From Distichodus sexfasciatus (Eukaryota > Chordata > Actinopteri > Characiformes > Distichodontidae), in assembly GCA_032718565.1 (NCBI GenBank), contig JAVGVS010000677.1, positions 82,674 to 146,673 of the forward strand: a DNA stretch of 64,000 nt, given 5' to 3'. Shown here one piece after another: positions 1 through 12,251 of this stretch (positions are counted from its first letter, which is position 1; each line of letters starts with the position of its first letter). The position numbers and the translations under genes are program-made. The notes under the pieces are model-generated. The model did no database searches. It was not told where the DNA came from and saw only the letters and a program-made list of their open reading frames with translations.

Positions 1-447
1 TGACCCTCCGACCTTCCGTCTCCCACACACACAAGCCGTGGCTGAAAGAGACGTATGGTGTGCAAACGTATGGAAGCCACGTGGGCCGCTTCTCCACAAA
101 CTGAAGCCTGGGTGAGCTGGTCGCAGCGGAATGCTAACGAATCCAGAAAGAGATCAAAGAGAGGAAGAGGGGGAGCGGAATGAAAAGCTGAAATATTCAG
201 CGCCCTAAAAAGAGGAGCTGCGTTCTCTCTCTCTCTCTCTCTCTCTCTCCACCCTCCCCTTGCCATCCCATGCCTCCCCGGAGAGCGAGAAACACTGGAG
301 TTTAGAGCGGCGCTCGGGCTCCTCGACTGGCATGCAAATACGCACCAAAAAAAACATTCAAAAGTAACAGTAGCGTTGCCACGAGCGCTGCCTTAACACT
401 GCGCTGACTGTGGTCAAATATTCCGTCTGAGGTCCGAGAGAGGGAGG

Positions 448-483
<36 letters not shown>

Positions 484-780
484 TGGCAGTAGCGAAAAGT
501 AAAGATTGCAAACGGAGGCTGCCTATGATGATCACAAGGGCGTTTGCTGGAGATTTAATGCGCCTCGATTTGAGAGGCGAAACCAGGACGGCGCAGAAAA
601 GGCCCCGCGGCGTGACGCGAATGGCTCGTACTTCACCGTGCCTGTAACGTCTCCGAGCCAAAAGAGCGGGGGGATTAGCTTTTATCAACTCAGCATAAGA
701 TTTACATTCACATTCACTGCACTGGCTTGGCCGTCTTCTCCCTATCGAAGCAGTTAAGGCGAAGTCCGCCGCGAGAAGCT
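1..780. other. Intron/unassigned, with two dinucleotide repeats
   Basis: No gene is supported. A CT microsatellite sits at 224-249 and a GA microsatellite at 452-480. The rest is GC-moderate unique-looking DNA. The open frames at 302-688 and 506-757 read across the microsatellite or show no family resemblance. Confidence 0.6.
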
Positions 781-925
781 GGTTATTCCGTCTTGTGGTT
801 AGTTGCTGGCGTTCGCCCTGTGATCAGAAGGTCGCAGGTTCCAATCCAGCACCGGTAAAGTTATCACCGAGGTACTCGTGAGCAAGGTACCGTCCCCAGG
901 CACTCGCTTTCACTTTTAATCAACA
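780..925 (+). repeat. tRNA-derived SINE (family 1), 5' part
   Basis: The copy contains the B-box-like ggttccaatcc after gtgatcagaaggtcgc, followed by the family's characteristic gagcaaggtaccgtcccca. The 3' half (the gggtcaaacgcagaggtcac region) is missing. The same unit recurs roughly fifteen times in this window in both orientations. Confidence 0.8.
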
Positions 926-994
926 GCTACTCCTCAAGTTGCTGCTAGACGGGATCCCTATCCGAATCTTGTCAAGCGAAAAGAATCCATATCT

Positions 995-1560
995 ATTAGG
1001 GATGAACAGTAACGCTGGAATCAAACCTGAATTTTGGACGACGCTTAGATTTGCCCGATATTTCCAACCGATATTTTACGAAGCATTTATTGCGCGTCTA
1101 TTTAGGGTAGCGCTTGGGCCACACACGTCCAAAGTGTGAGGATCTGATACCCACCGCGCCTTCGTTCTTGTGTTGCGTTATTTTGTGCCAAAATTCGGAG
1201 CACGCCGTGGAACTTTCGCGAGCACCATCGCTTGCGTTTTCGCGCTCGACTCGGCCTCACTCTGCGCGAAATTTCTGTCGACGAACTAAATTGCGCGTCT
1301 GCCTCACTTAGCAAATGTGAGCTCAAACGCGGGCTGCGTCCCGAGCTGCGTACTGCCGCGCTTAATAGTATGGTAGGTAAGACACTCTTACATGGTAGTA
1401 TGCATCTCAGGAAGTAGCCGGGGTTGGAGCTTAACGGTTCTCTAGGCACACTAGGTAGTGCACATGGAGTGTCACACGCGCCCTAGTTGACTTGGTGCAC
1501 CGCATAGGACGGAAAGTGACTTTTTCTGTTACACTAGCGACTGTAGAAAAGTGAGTTTTA
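995..1560 (+). repeat. Dispersed non-autonomous element ('gcccgatattt' family)
   Basis: It begins ttagggatgaacagtaacg and contains tttgcccgatatttcca, then ccgcgccttcg and gtgcacatggagtgtcac. Matching blocks recur at 35550-36200, 45385-46925 and 50262-50710. No transposase frame is present. The start resembles the short ends of hAT-type MITEs, but I cannot define both ends. Confidence 0.6.
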
Positions 1561-3220
1561 TTTTTGCCTTACACCTCAAATGTGTAGAAATGCCTTGTAA
1601 ATGATGGCCAAAGGCTATAAAATGTCAATTTTTGACAAATTCAACAATTAATGGTTTCTACAAGTTGCAAAGAACGATCAAATTGTCCTGCTGTCACAAA
1701 GACACAGGCACAAACTCCTTTGGGTCAATCCTGAAGTCACCGGCTCGTTGCTTCAGACTAAAATTTTACCGTTTTTGGGTTTGGCAAGTTAGTGCAAAAT
1801 TCTGAAAAGCATTTGCTCAGCATTCGCAAAAGTTGAGCTAAATCAACGCAGGTACCGACGCCCTGTTTTTTCTCGAAGTGTATTTGAGAAACCTCACCGT
1901 TAAATTCCTGCTTGCTTCATGGTTGAAATTTAGTAACGTTTATTTGCTCAATTTTTTAAAGATGAAAAGTCTACCACCGTTCCTTTGATCCAAGAAAGTC
2001 CGATCGTGTGCGTTCTGGTTGAACGCAACCAGATAGAGATCAAAAAGCGCGGTCCTGTAAACCGACGCTCAGGACTCGACGTTCCGATTGCGCGGCAGAT
2101 TTTCGGGGGCTGTAACCGATATGACGGTGCGGACCACCGGGGCGAGTAACGCTGAATTAGGAGGGATCTGCCTCCGTGCTTGTTCACGCTGGGTGGGATT
2201 GGGTTTTTGAGGACGCCCACAGGACGCTACAGTTCAGCCTCCCCCTTAAATCAAGGCGATTCCCCTGACGCTGCAAAGGGCCCCGTGCAATGACACGTGT
2301 CGTAAAACTCCCCCCGTCAGCTCTTTGGGTTTTAGGGTTTCATTTTTGAAGATGGGGGTGGAGGGCTTGAGAAGGTGATAAAAAAAAGTGGTTTGTAAGT
2401 CAACGGGCCTCATTAAACAATATGAAGCGTTTTCGGTCATTGGTTCTTGAAGTTACCGTGGCTGTTTCCATCATTTTGCTTTTATTTATGTTGTGATTAC
2501 AGGACATGACCGTTGATTTGTGAGCATTAGACTCATTTTTTGAAAAAAATAACTGAACAAGAACACAGTGGGACTAACGATATTTTGTCTTGACTGGGGT
2601 CAAAGCACGAAATAATTCTTGATTTTCTTTATTTCAATTTTTTTCTTTTCTTACCATATACATTGTGCAGCTTAAACCGTAAGACCGTAATTTAGCGGGT
2701 TAGTAGGAACGGTACGCATCTGGCCGTAGGCCGCAAAGGAAAACGTGTTCTGACCTCCACCTCTCGAACCGTGTGACCCGGAGTGAAAATTCCTTAGTTG
2801 ATTCTTTGGCTTAAGCCAAACGACCAGGGAAAAAATACAGTGTTACTATTTGAACAATAGGAGCTCCTTAAACAATCCCGCTGTTTCAACAATAGGAAGC
2901 GCTAAGAATGCTACATAAACTGATGCAGCCTAAACCATAAGTCACACAAAGCACAAAGTCACTAAGTAGGGACAGTGTGCTGCTTAGCGGACTAGACCCG
3001 ATGTCATAATGGAGAGATTTTTGGTGATTTGGCTTATTATTTCCTTCGAACGTTGCCTGCATCAGCTGCTTTTGGCGACTTTTGCTTGGACCCCGCTGTC
3101 CAAGCAAAATTTTTTTTTTACATTTTCTTCTCATTTTTGTTCCTAGTTAAAGCATTTAAATACTATAGTAATATCCAACTGAGGAACTGAAGAGATCCCA
3201 ATACGCTAATGTTTTGCACA
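1560..3220. other. Intergenic/intronic, no gene seen
   Basis: AT-moderate DNA without a supportable exon. A short phrase resembling agcctaaaccataag at 2928 recurs in related form near 2670 and, inverted, near 56295, suggesting an old low-copy repeat. Open frames at 1948-2220 and 2886-3134 show no recognisable domain. Confidence 0.5.
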
Positions 3221-3221
3221 A

Positions 3222-3475
3222 GCGGATCATGCGGTTGATAGCGTAACCGTTAGGGCGTTTGCCCCATAATCGGAAAAGTTGCCGGTTCGAATCCCAGGAG
3301 CGGTAAAGGTACCACTGAGGTCCTCATGAGAAAGGTACTGCTCCCCGGGCGCTGCCCATGTTATCTTAACGGATAGGTCAAACGCAGAGGTCACTTCTCG
3401 TCGTGGTGCATTACGTGCTGTGCTGTGCTGTGGTGTGTTCACAATGACAAGTAATCACTCTCACTTTCACCAGAA
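3222..3475 (+). repeat. tRNA-derived SINE (family 1), near full length
   Basis: An A-box-like tagcgtaaccgttaggg is followed by the B box ggttcgaatcc, gtaccactgaggtcctcatg, the gggcgctgccc segment, caaacgcagaggtcac, and a tail gtgttcacaatgacaagtaa ending in actttcac. This is one of the best copies for defining the family. Confidence 0.85.
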
Positions 3476-4389
3476 ATTGCCTAACGGCTCTTTTCACTGT
3501 TTGTAGATTCCGTGAAACAAATCTCTGTGGGTTTTCAGAGCAAATTTCTTCTTAAGAACGGCTGGTGAGAACGAGGCTCAAATTGGAAAGAAAAAGAGTT
3601 GTGACTTGGCGTTAAGCTCGGCGTTGAGTCAGGAACCGGGCCCCCTATAGGATCTGGAAGAGACACGCAACGCATCGCAACGCCACGCCGGGTGGAAACT
3701 GTGACTGTGTTGGATTTAAACGCTTTCAGATGCTCTTTAGGGGCGCGCGGAGCGAGAAGCAGCTGGCTGCTTTTCCTCGCTGATACGCAACGAGACACGC
3801 CTCTTCTCTCCCTCCCCCCCCCTCCTAGCGATCCGGATTCCTCCACAGCTCTCTCTCTCCCCCTCTCTCTCTCTGCTGTGCGTTTAACACACTTTGGATT
3901 CATTAGGGATTCATTTGGATTCATTTATGGGGATGGTATGGAACATCAGGCCCGTATTAGCCGCACATGCATGCAGGTCATAATTCATAAACAACGCAAA
4001 CGTCCAAACCGGGTGGGGGGATGATTGAGGGGAAGGCATGCTCCAAAAAGGGGAAACAGATGATAGGCGCGGTAACGCCGCCGCTTTCGGCCAACGCCGT
4101 TGTCGAACAAGGAGGGTTGGCGCGCTTACCTGCGAAGCTTTGCAGCCGTTAAGGATTAGAGCGGAGAGGCCCGGGCACGTACGCCGAAATCAGGCCTCGA
4201 ATCGGATTCCGCGTTTCTGTTATCGCGGCGCTGGCGATGCATACGGGTGTGAAAGGAAATCTGATAGGGTTGTGCTCGCTCGTTGCGTTCGACGGGCGGC
4301 ACGACGGCAGCGTATCGAGTCTGCTTCTTCGTAGGAACGAGGACGCATTCATGCGCTGTAAAATAAAAAACGACTGGCACAAGATGTCA

Positions 4390-4595
4390 ATGAGCAGTTT
4401 AGTGGTAGTGTAGTGACGTTTAGGGGGTCGGCCCCCGTGACCGGAGGGTCGTCGGTTCAAGTATCGGACTGGTAAAGGTACCACTGAGGCACTCATGAGC
4501 AAGGTATGGGTTTCAAGCACCTTAAGCCGCTGGGTGGTGCACGTCAGCTGCCCGCCGCTCCCTCACGGATGGGTCAAACGCAGAGGTCACTCATT
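4390..4595 (+). repeat. SINE family 1 copy fused to SINE family 2 body
   Basis: The head (gtagtgtagtgacgtttaggg, then ggttcaagtatcgg) and middle (gagcaaggtatggg) are family 1. After caaacgcagaggtcactcat the sequence switches into the body of a different repeat (4596-4860) instead of the usual family 1 tail. Confidence 0.75.
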
Positions 4596-4865
4596 TCCAA
4601 TCCCAACCGGGCTCGGCGGCGACCGGAGCCTATCCCGGGAACATACGGGTGCAAGGTGGGGACCAACCCTGGGCAGGCACCAACACACCGCAGGGCGCAC
4701 ACACAATCACGCTCACGTTCACACCTTACGCCGCCGATTTAGAGTCACCACTAAAACTATACTGCATGCTTTTGGACTGTGGGAGGAAACCGGAGCACCT
4801 GGAGAAAACCCACATGAAGACGAGGAGAGCATGCAAACGCCACACAGAAAGGCCCTCAGATCTAC
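4596..4865 (+). repeat. SINE family 2 body, headless
   Basis: It contains ggagcctatcccgggaac, cacaccgcagggcgcacac, tttggactgtgggaggaaac and agcatgcaaacgccacacag. This is the same body as the minus-strand-headed SINE at 38310-38616, but without its tRNA-like head. It directly continues a truncated family 1 SINE. Confidence 0.75.
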
Positions 4866-5203
4866 CGAGCGACAAAGGGGTCGCAATTCGCTTTAAGGAC
4901 ACCTTACTAGAGCGCCGTAACAAGTGCCACAGTTTACAGCCCTTTTACGACGTAAAACGCAGCGTTTGACCACAAGTCACTAGAGCACTGCCAAAAACAA
5001 AACGGTGTTTTAAACTCATTCAACTGCATTAAAACGGGTGTTTTTACCGTCGATCGGGTAAAAATGTGCACGAATTGTGCCGTCTTTGGCGTTCCACATG
5101 TGTGCGGAGAGTTTCCAGTGTGCGTGCTGGCGGACACAAGATTTTGCTTGCGAAAGTTCCACAGAACGTACAGAAAATGCACCATATTTTAAAATATATA
5201 TCG

Positions 5204-6113
5204 TAGGGGTGGGCGATATATCGAATATTCTTGACGTATCTTGGCTTGTTCCACGTGCGATGTAGTAAATGACTATATCGTGACCATCGAGTATAAATCC
5301 TAACGTGATTGTTAAACAGACAGAACGTACTTCGCTTTCAAGTTGTGCTTCTCTTTCCCGTCAAAGCAGACAGCTCACTCCCCCGCCCATCCAGAAAACT
5401 CTCCTAGCGCATGCGCGTTTTGTACCGCTTTCGTGTTTCGCTTCTCTGCTCTCTCCCCCCGCCTATGGCGTCACATGAATGCTAAAACTAGAGCGGGCAA
5501 AATGGCTTGCCGCACAAATTCCGCGTAAATTTCAAAGTCGCGAGCGCAAATGTGAAACTCGAGAGCACAACATTAAGAAACGAGTGCGCGGTTGGGATGC
5601 TATTGCGCGCAAACTGTTTTTTTCCTCCCTCAAATGTCTTTTTTCCTCTCGATGTGTTAAATGTCCTCGCGCGCGGTTTGAAAGGGGCGGGTTTTGGCAG
5701 TTTCTGCCTGTGAATCCTACTGGCCGATGGCTCCTGGTTTTGTGATTGGCTGCATGCTACAGTTTTTACAGAAAAACCAAAGATATTTATCGACCTTCTA
5801 ATAATAATTTAATAGTTAGGTCTTACACGTTTAATAAGCACGCAATCAATGGCTCCCCTTGACCACTTGTCTTGCCCCAATATAAAGTAAAAAGTTTACT
5901 ATATTATACTTTGGTTAAAAATAAAAGCATTTACTATGTTACACTTTTGGCTAAATTCATTATATTGGTGTCATTTTATGCAACATAGGGCCAAATTTAT
6001 CATTTATACAGTGATTTAGAGGAAATTTCAAGGTATTGAGAGATATATCGTGTATCGTGATATAGCTTAAAATTATCGCGATGTTATTTTTTATGCCATA
6101 TCGCCCAGCCCTA
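5204..6113 (+). mobile_element. hAT-type non-autonomous DNA transposon, complete, 910 bp
   Basis: The ends are taggggtgggcgata and, inverted, tagggctgggcgata (14 of 15 identical). The element is flanked by a perfect 8-bp direct duplication, atatatcg, at 5196-5203 and 6114-6121. Eight-bp duplications and short AGGG-type ends are hAT hallmarks. There is no transposase frame inside. Related copies are at 23920-24812 and, inverted, at 25012-25734. Confidence 0.9.
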
Positions 6114-6121
6114 ATATATCG

Positions 6122-7310
6122 TTATCGGGATACGACATAACATATCGGGTTATGAGATTTTCGTCAGCTTCAATCATTATTAATTAGCACTTGTCTCAAA
6201 CTCGAAAGCGCTTCACACTCCCTGTAATCCACCAACAGATCGTACGGCATCAGCTGCTGCTCGAACTCTACAGCGTAATAAAAGACTTCTCTCTCTTCAC
6301 GCTCCGAGACAGACGGACAGACAGACGGGCAGGTGTTATTCAGTCATCCTCCACCTCCCTCCCTCCAACCCGTTTCAGCCGCGGCCTGTACCTGCCGACG
6401 CCGGGGAGGAATGTGGGCCGAGATAAGGTGGCTTCAAATGCGCATGGGCTTATTGATTTCCATGCTCCGACCATCTCTCCACATCAAAAAAGGTCACAGT
6501 GGGTTGAAATAAAAAAAGAAAAAGAAAAGAAAAGATAGGGGGGGGAGGGGACGGGGAGAGTGAGAGAGGGAGAGAGAGGGGGCTTTTGTTGTGCCGCCGC
6601 AACGCTGGATGACTGACTGGAGCGGGCGAGCTGTAAGCCTGGGCTTCTAAGCCTGGGCCTAGTCCACTTTTAATAGAAACGAGGCGGCGGATTCCAAAGC
6701 TGGACTCTATCTGGCTTCGGGTTGCGGACGGAGGTCAACAGAGCGAGGCGTCGAATGAAAAAAGGGGCAAATAAGCCCGAGCGAGCGGAAAGGCAAAGCT
6801 ATTAATCCCAAGACTCGGGTTCTTTCTAAACGCTAGACGAGGCTTTGTTTCCCAAAAGCGGCGTAAAATTGATCTTCAGGTTCAGACTGATCTTTAATTA
6901 ACAAGCGCTCTCCAAGACTGTCCATAACTAAAACTGTGCATAAGCTTGTTTGTAAATTTTTGACTACTATTCGCAAAGTGTTTCTTTATTATGTGGCTCT
7001 CGTCAGCACTTCCGCCCCTCCTTAAAAGCTGGAGGCTGCTGATCACGGCTCTTCACATTTTAAGCAGTCAAATTCCTGCAAACTTCAAGTTTTATGTTTG
7101 ATAGTCCAGTGTAGTAGCCTTCGAGTTCACATTGAACTGTCATATTTTCGTAATGACCAATTATCACTCACATAAAATGGAGATATCATAAAGATATATT
7201 TGTGGTTAAGCACAACCTTCATGCTTGCTTTCGTTTTCGACCATCTGTGCTTTTTCCGCACTGCTGCAAAGAAGTCGACAAAAAAACAGCACTTGAAACT
7301 GCGTTGTTAA
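6122..7310. other. Intron/unassigned, GC-rich, no gene seen
   Basis: It contains a purine-rich tract (6505-6580) and unique-looking GC-rich sequence. The open frame at 6191-6538 has no recognisable domain and ends in the purine tract. Confidence 0.5.
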
Positions 7311-8740
7311 ACATCGCATTACGCACAATAAGGGAATTATTGGCCGATGTCTGATATTTTCATGCTTACACCTGCCGACACCGTTGAGTCGAGCGCGACC
7401 GCAGGCGGAGTCGAGCGCGACAGCAGGCGGAGTCGTGCACGCGAGCGAATGTTCCACTGCATGCTCAGAATTCTGCCACAATATAACACTTTACGAGACA
7501 GAAGGTGCGGGCCGTAAAAAAAACTAGCCGATCCGATATGTGGATCGGTGTCGGTCCGATAACGGCTCAAACGGCTGGATCGGGTATCGGTGGCATTGAG
7601 CCGTTCAACGGATCTGATCAGTAAATGTGTGCACGCTCAATTCGTTATGCATGGTGAGTGGCACTGCGGTAAAAGTAGAGCCGAAACGATTGTTCAATAA
7701 CTCGAATAATTTTATTACAAAAAATGGTTGAGGCAATTTTTCTAGAATCAAAGCTGTGTTTAAATCATTTTACTCGCTAGAGCAGCTCCGCCTGTGTTTC
7801 GCACGGAGGCTTAATAGTGACACACAGCGTTTTCAGTGGTGCGATCAAAACGAGACCTGATCCCTCTGTACGTGAAAGCATCTGTGAGATGTCCCCGCAC
7901 TAAAACAGAAGTAAATGCATAACAACACATGAATGACATTTTTCGCGATGTAAACACGCGCGCTGCGTTAATGACCGCGCGGATGAGCGCCGTTACTGGC
8001 TAAAACACTCCAGTTCGGTCCAAATGTCGCCTTTATTACAGACACAAACCATATTTTAGCTGATAAATAACCACAACAACCAGAGTTCTACTCACAATTC
8101 TGCCGTTTATTTAGATTTTCCATCGTTTATTCTGGATCGCGCGCCCAGCGCTTCACTGTGACGCGGCTCCAGGGTGCGCCCAGAGAATCGTGGGAAACGT
8201 AGTTCTCTGCAAAAGCAGCTCATTTTATAGGCCAAATTGGTTCAAAATGACAAATTTCAGTATTTCATTTTCAACTGATCAATTTTTTTTTCAGTTTTAT
8301 AATGTTACAGTGTAATCACTAAGAAAGAAGAAATAATGTCCAAACGAACAATTTTTTAAAACAAATAATTTAGCATATACATGGGTGTGTGTAATTATTA
8401 CATTGTTTTAGTAGAAAAACAGTATTTTAATCACGCATTCCCTTAAGCATAACAATAATCTCAGTCATGTGTTCAGACATTTTAAAGCATTATTTTATGT
8501 TTAAAAAATTGTTTTGTATCAGTATCGGCAGATATCCAAATTTTAAAAAAAGTGGTATCGGCCCATGTCTAATAAAAACCCACCTCAGACTGTGGACATG
8601 CCTGGTACAAGTACGGCCTTTCTAACGTACCATAAATGCATCATAAAATATCGGGCAAAATCTAAGCATCGGTGCCATGCCGACGACAAAAAAATAAATA
8701 ATCGTCCGATTCTGATATGATTCCGATATTATCGTGCGTC
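7310..8740. repeat. Degraded DNA-transposon sequence ('gatcggtatcgg' family), mosaic
   Basis: The block contains several ends and fragments of non-autonomous elements, for example ggccgatgtctgatatttt near 7341 and ccgatccgatatgtggatcgg near 7530. The interior near 8030-8230 is homologous, in inverted orientation, to 10610-10950. No intact frame is present. Boundaries are approximate. Confidence 0.55.
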
Positions 8741-9990
8741 TCTAATTACAATCCCTTTGGGAAAGTCTTGCAAAAAGGGCAAATACTTCACTCAAGCACT
8801 TAAGCATGTTCGTTACTCACTAAGACGCACCACATTTTGGAAATCGATCCCTGGTCAGTAAGGCGCTTTTGCTAATTCGAATGGACTTGCTGAGGTTCGT
8901 CCAGGCGACACGGCACATCTGGTTTTTAACCGAATAAATAAGAGCAGCGTTTCAGGGCCGGTCGGTTTGTTACCCTGCCTATTCTTATCCCTCGGACTGA
9001 TCCGACGTGGGGCCTGGAGCGATTAGACCGTTTGATGTTGATCTCTGAATCCCCAAGGGACGCGACCTCTTCGCCCCCTCTTACACCTCCCCTTCCCACC
9101 CCCCAAACCCCCGAACCCCGCAGTCGGAGCCCGGCTTGGCCGGTCGTCCGCGCAGCTTGCGAGCCGATTGCTGGAGCGGGTCGGGCGGCTCCAGACGACA
9201 AGGAACACCACCACGACGGGGCCAAGAACGCAGCCCTGGCGCACCGCTCACGTGAAGGTTTACACTGGCCCTCGTATCTCAGATTAAAAATCGTACTGAA
9301 CGCTGACGGCCAATTTAAACGAGTCGCTCTCCGCTCCTGCGTCCTCCTCATTACGTTCCGGCCGCTTTGAAAGGCGATGAAAGCCGATGCGGAGTCCGCA
9401 AACGAGCCTCGGCGTGGAGGAGGAGAAATCAAGGTGAAGGAGAGGAGCTTTGAAGAGAGTCGGCCTCTACGGCGCATTAGCGGACGGGACGCTGAACTCA
9501 AAGACCCGAAATGGTTATGATTAAAGAAAAAAGAGCTCGACTCGGAACCTTCAGAGAGCGCCGGGGCCTCCTGGCTGCAACCAAACACTCCAGACAAGGG
9601 GAGAGAAAGGGTGAAGAAGTTCAACTCGTTTTTTCGTTCTTCTTCTCTTTCATTTTTATAAATATCAGATGCGACCGGTTTGCGGATTGCCGGTTGCCAA
9701 ACGCATCAACTCCAGCTCGGCGCTGGAGCCCGTTTCCGTCCTCGCCTGTATGCTAATTCCTGGTGATGATCAGACAGGCGAAGGCAGGAAAGATGGAAAC
9801 TTTTGTTTTATGTGCAGCCTTTTGTACTCCTGTAGGACGTCACTATAGCAACATGGAAGTCCATCGCCACGCCAACAATCATTTTCATGGGACGATGAGG
9901 GACGGTGGTCTTCGTGAGAGGAATAGGAACCATGAAGGTGGAGTGGCGAATCTGTGAACAGACGAGCAGAACAAAACCCGGAGTCGAGTG
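8740..9990. other. GC-rich non-repeat stretch, no gene assigned
   Basis: From about 9040 to 9560 the sequence is GC- and CpG-rich with a pyrimidine-rich tract (9060-9120). The long minus-strand frame at 8926-9624 has low-complexity composition and no family match that I recognise. It may be an intronic regulatory island, but nothing seen proves this. Confidence 0.4.
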
Positions 9991-10950
9991 GAGTTATTTG
10001 TACTGAATAAAGGAAATATACTGGCCGATATCCAATGTTTCTCATGCTTATATCTGTCGCTGCGGACAAATGAGGAAGTTGAGCAGGTAAAGACAAGATA
10101 CTTTGCTCCCCAAAGTTCCACTGCGCGCCCGGAATGTTGCCACAAAAACACAGACATTTCTAGCACGACGGCAAGTAGAGCTGGGCGGTCTTTATCACAG
10201 TATTTTTCGAAATGATATCGATTTCACGGTATATAGCGGTATTTTTTTTTACGGTCTGTTTTTATTTTTAAAAATTTGTTTTATTTTATTTTATTTTATA
10301 GTATGACTGGGCGTTAACCACATTTTTATGGATGAAATGAATTACTGCATCTGACTGAACTTGCTTTTGCTTTTTCACCTGTGCTACCTGAAGATCTGGA
10401 AGCCGACCGTAGTTTCATTCTCTAACACGTTTTTGGCAAAACTATCCTTTTCACAACATATTTTCAAGCGTCCAAAGAGTTATTTAGACTTAGTAAAGTA
10501 TCCATTGATTATTGGTGACATTTATATAAATACATTATATAATTTTAAAAAATCTGTTCATTTGAAAATGAAGAAATACTGAAGCTATGCGTCATTTTGA
10601 ACTAATTTGATCTATAAAATGAGCTGCTTTTGGCCATTCTGGAAGAGAACCACATTTCCCACAATACCCCGCGCGACCCTCAGAGCCGCGTCTCAACAAA
10701 GCGTTCCGGAATAGACTACATATATATATACAGCCGTACTGTGTGTAGAACGCTGGTTGTTGTGGTTATTTACCAGCTAAAATATGCGTTTTGTTTGTAA
10801 TAAACGGGACGTTTGAACCACACTGGAACGTTTCAGCGACTAACGGCGCTTATGCGCGCGCTCACGAACGCAGCCCGCGTGTTCACATCGCAAAAAATTT
10901 CACTTATGCATTTTTACGCATTTACTTCTGTTTTTGAGCACGGAATATCT
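9990..10950. repeat. Mosaic of degraded transposon fragments
   Basis: A 'ctggccgatatccaatg' fragment lies near 10020. A hAT-like end agctgggcggtctttatc is at about 10177, followed by T-rich sequence. A block at 10610-10950 matches the inverse of about 8030-8230 (shared phrases on opposite strands around gccattctggaa and ccacaacaaccag). No coding content. Confidence 0.5.
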
Positions 10951-11529
10951 CGTGTCTAGCATACAGGTGAGGCGGAGCGTTGTGAAACCCTGCTGTGGCT
11001 TCCGGATCCGGACTTCGTACTGGATTCGGAATGAGTCCCGGCAGGCGGCGATGGAAGCGAGAATCCGTGGCCGTGAGATAACTTGGATGTAGCTACTTTT
11101 CCTCTGTAGCTTGTAGCGTAGCTCACTATTATATGAAAACAGAAACTCGGCTGTAGCTTAGCTAGGTGTAATCGTACGTAACTACCGTTTAAAAGCTGCT
11201 TCCGCTGTTCTTACGGCTGGAGGACTTCCATCTCGTTGAAATTTCTGGCTCATCCTCGCTGCTATCGGGTGCCGCACATTTGATGTACGTGCTTGGCCAG
11301 GCCTTTGAAGTCCTGGACTGGCTTGAAAGCCGGTCAGAGGCGCTCGTGCAGGCAGACAGGTAGTGGAGTGGAGTGGAGCAGAGCGGAGTGGAGATGCGAG
11401 CTGAAGCCCTCGTTAGCAGCACGACTGCTTAATTAGCCGCAGCGCGTACAGGGATTTGCGGTCGCCGTTGCTCGGCTAATTTATTTGTCCTAATCTATTT
11501 GTGATTGCAGGCGTGTTCTTTTCAGGTGG

Positions 11530-11531
<2 letters not shown>

Positions 11532-11568
<37 letters not shown>
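11532..11568 (+). repeat. GT microsatellite
   Basis: An uninterrupted run of about 18 GT dinucleotides in intron sequence; no nearby exon. Confidence 0.9.
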
Positions 11569-11570
<2 letters not shown>

Positions 11571-12251
11571 AGAATGTGTCAGATACCATCATGTCTTTTA
11601 TCCAGCTTAGAGATGAAGGCTTTAAAGTCATGACGGGGAATATTTGCGAACCGCAAGATGAAAGGAAACGTTCCGGTGGACGGAACACAATACGGGAATA
11701 TTTTATAAATTATATATGTGTCGACGGCAGCAAGGTCTTTCTGTTGCTTACTAATTACGCCTAATTCCCTCCGCTTGCCTTTGTTTTCACGCGAGCTGAA
11801 AAAATAAGCACCAAGAGATTCGTTAACGCTATGGAAGGTGATTAGTTTAGCCGTGCAAACACAACAGAACCGAGATTAGACCTCGGGCCTGACGTAGATC
11901 TAGATTTTACAGCTGCGATGAAGTACATCAAGAAATCTGATAACAGGAAGTCTTTTTTTAAACTTAATTTTTTACTTATTCCACTCCTCTGGTGGTTTTT
12001 CGGAAGATCCAACATGCAAGTTTACTCTTTAATTGGTCGTCACCAGAAGGAGGATGGGGTCCCCGTTCAAGTCTCGGTTTCTTCTTACTTACTAAGAAGC
12101 AGCAAGTGTTTCCAGGTTTTCTCGTTAGGCTTCGTGCACCAACCGTTCTTGTATCCTTTTTTTTCTTTAATCTGTCATTTTGATGGTTGCACAGTTTTTA
12201 GGAGGATTCTGACATTCACAAATTTCTATCTTATTTGAGATTTATTCTTAG

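Noticed and set aside
8926..9624. 232-codon minus-strand frame
   Set aside because: GC-rich low-complexity translation (Ser/Arg/Gly-rich), no recognised family and overlapping frames on the other strand.
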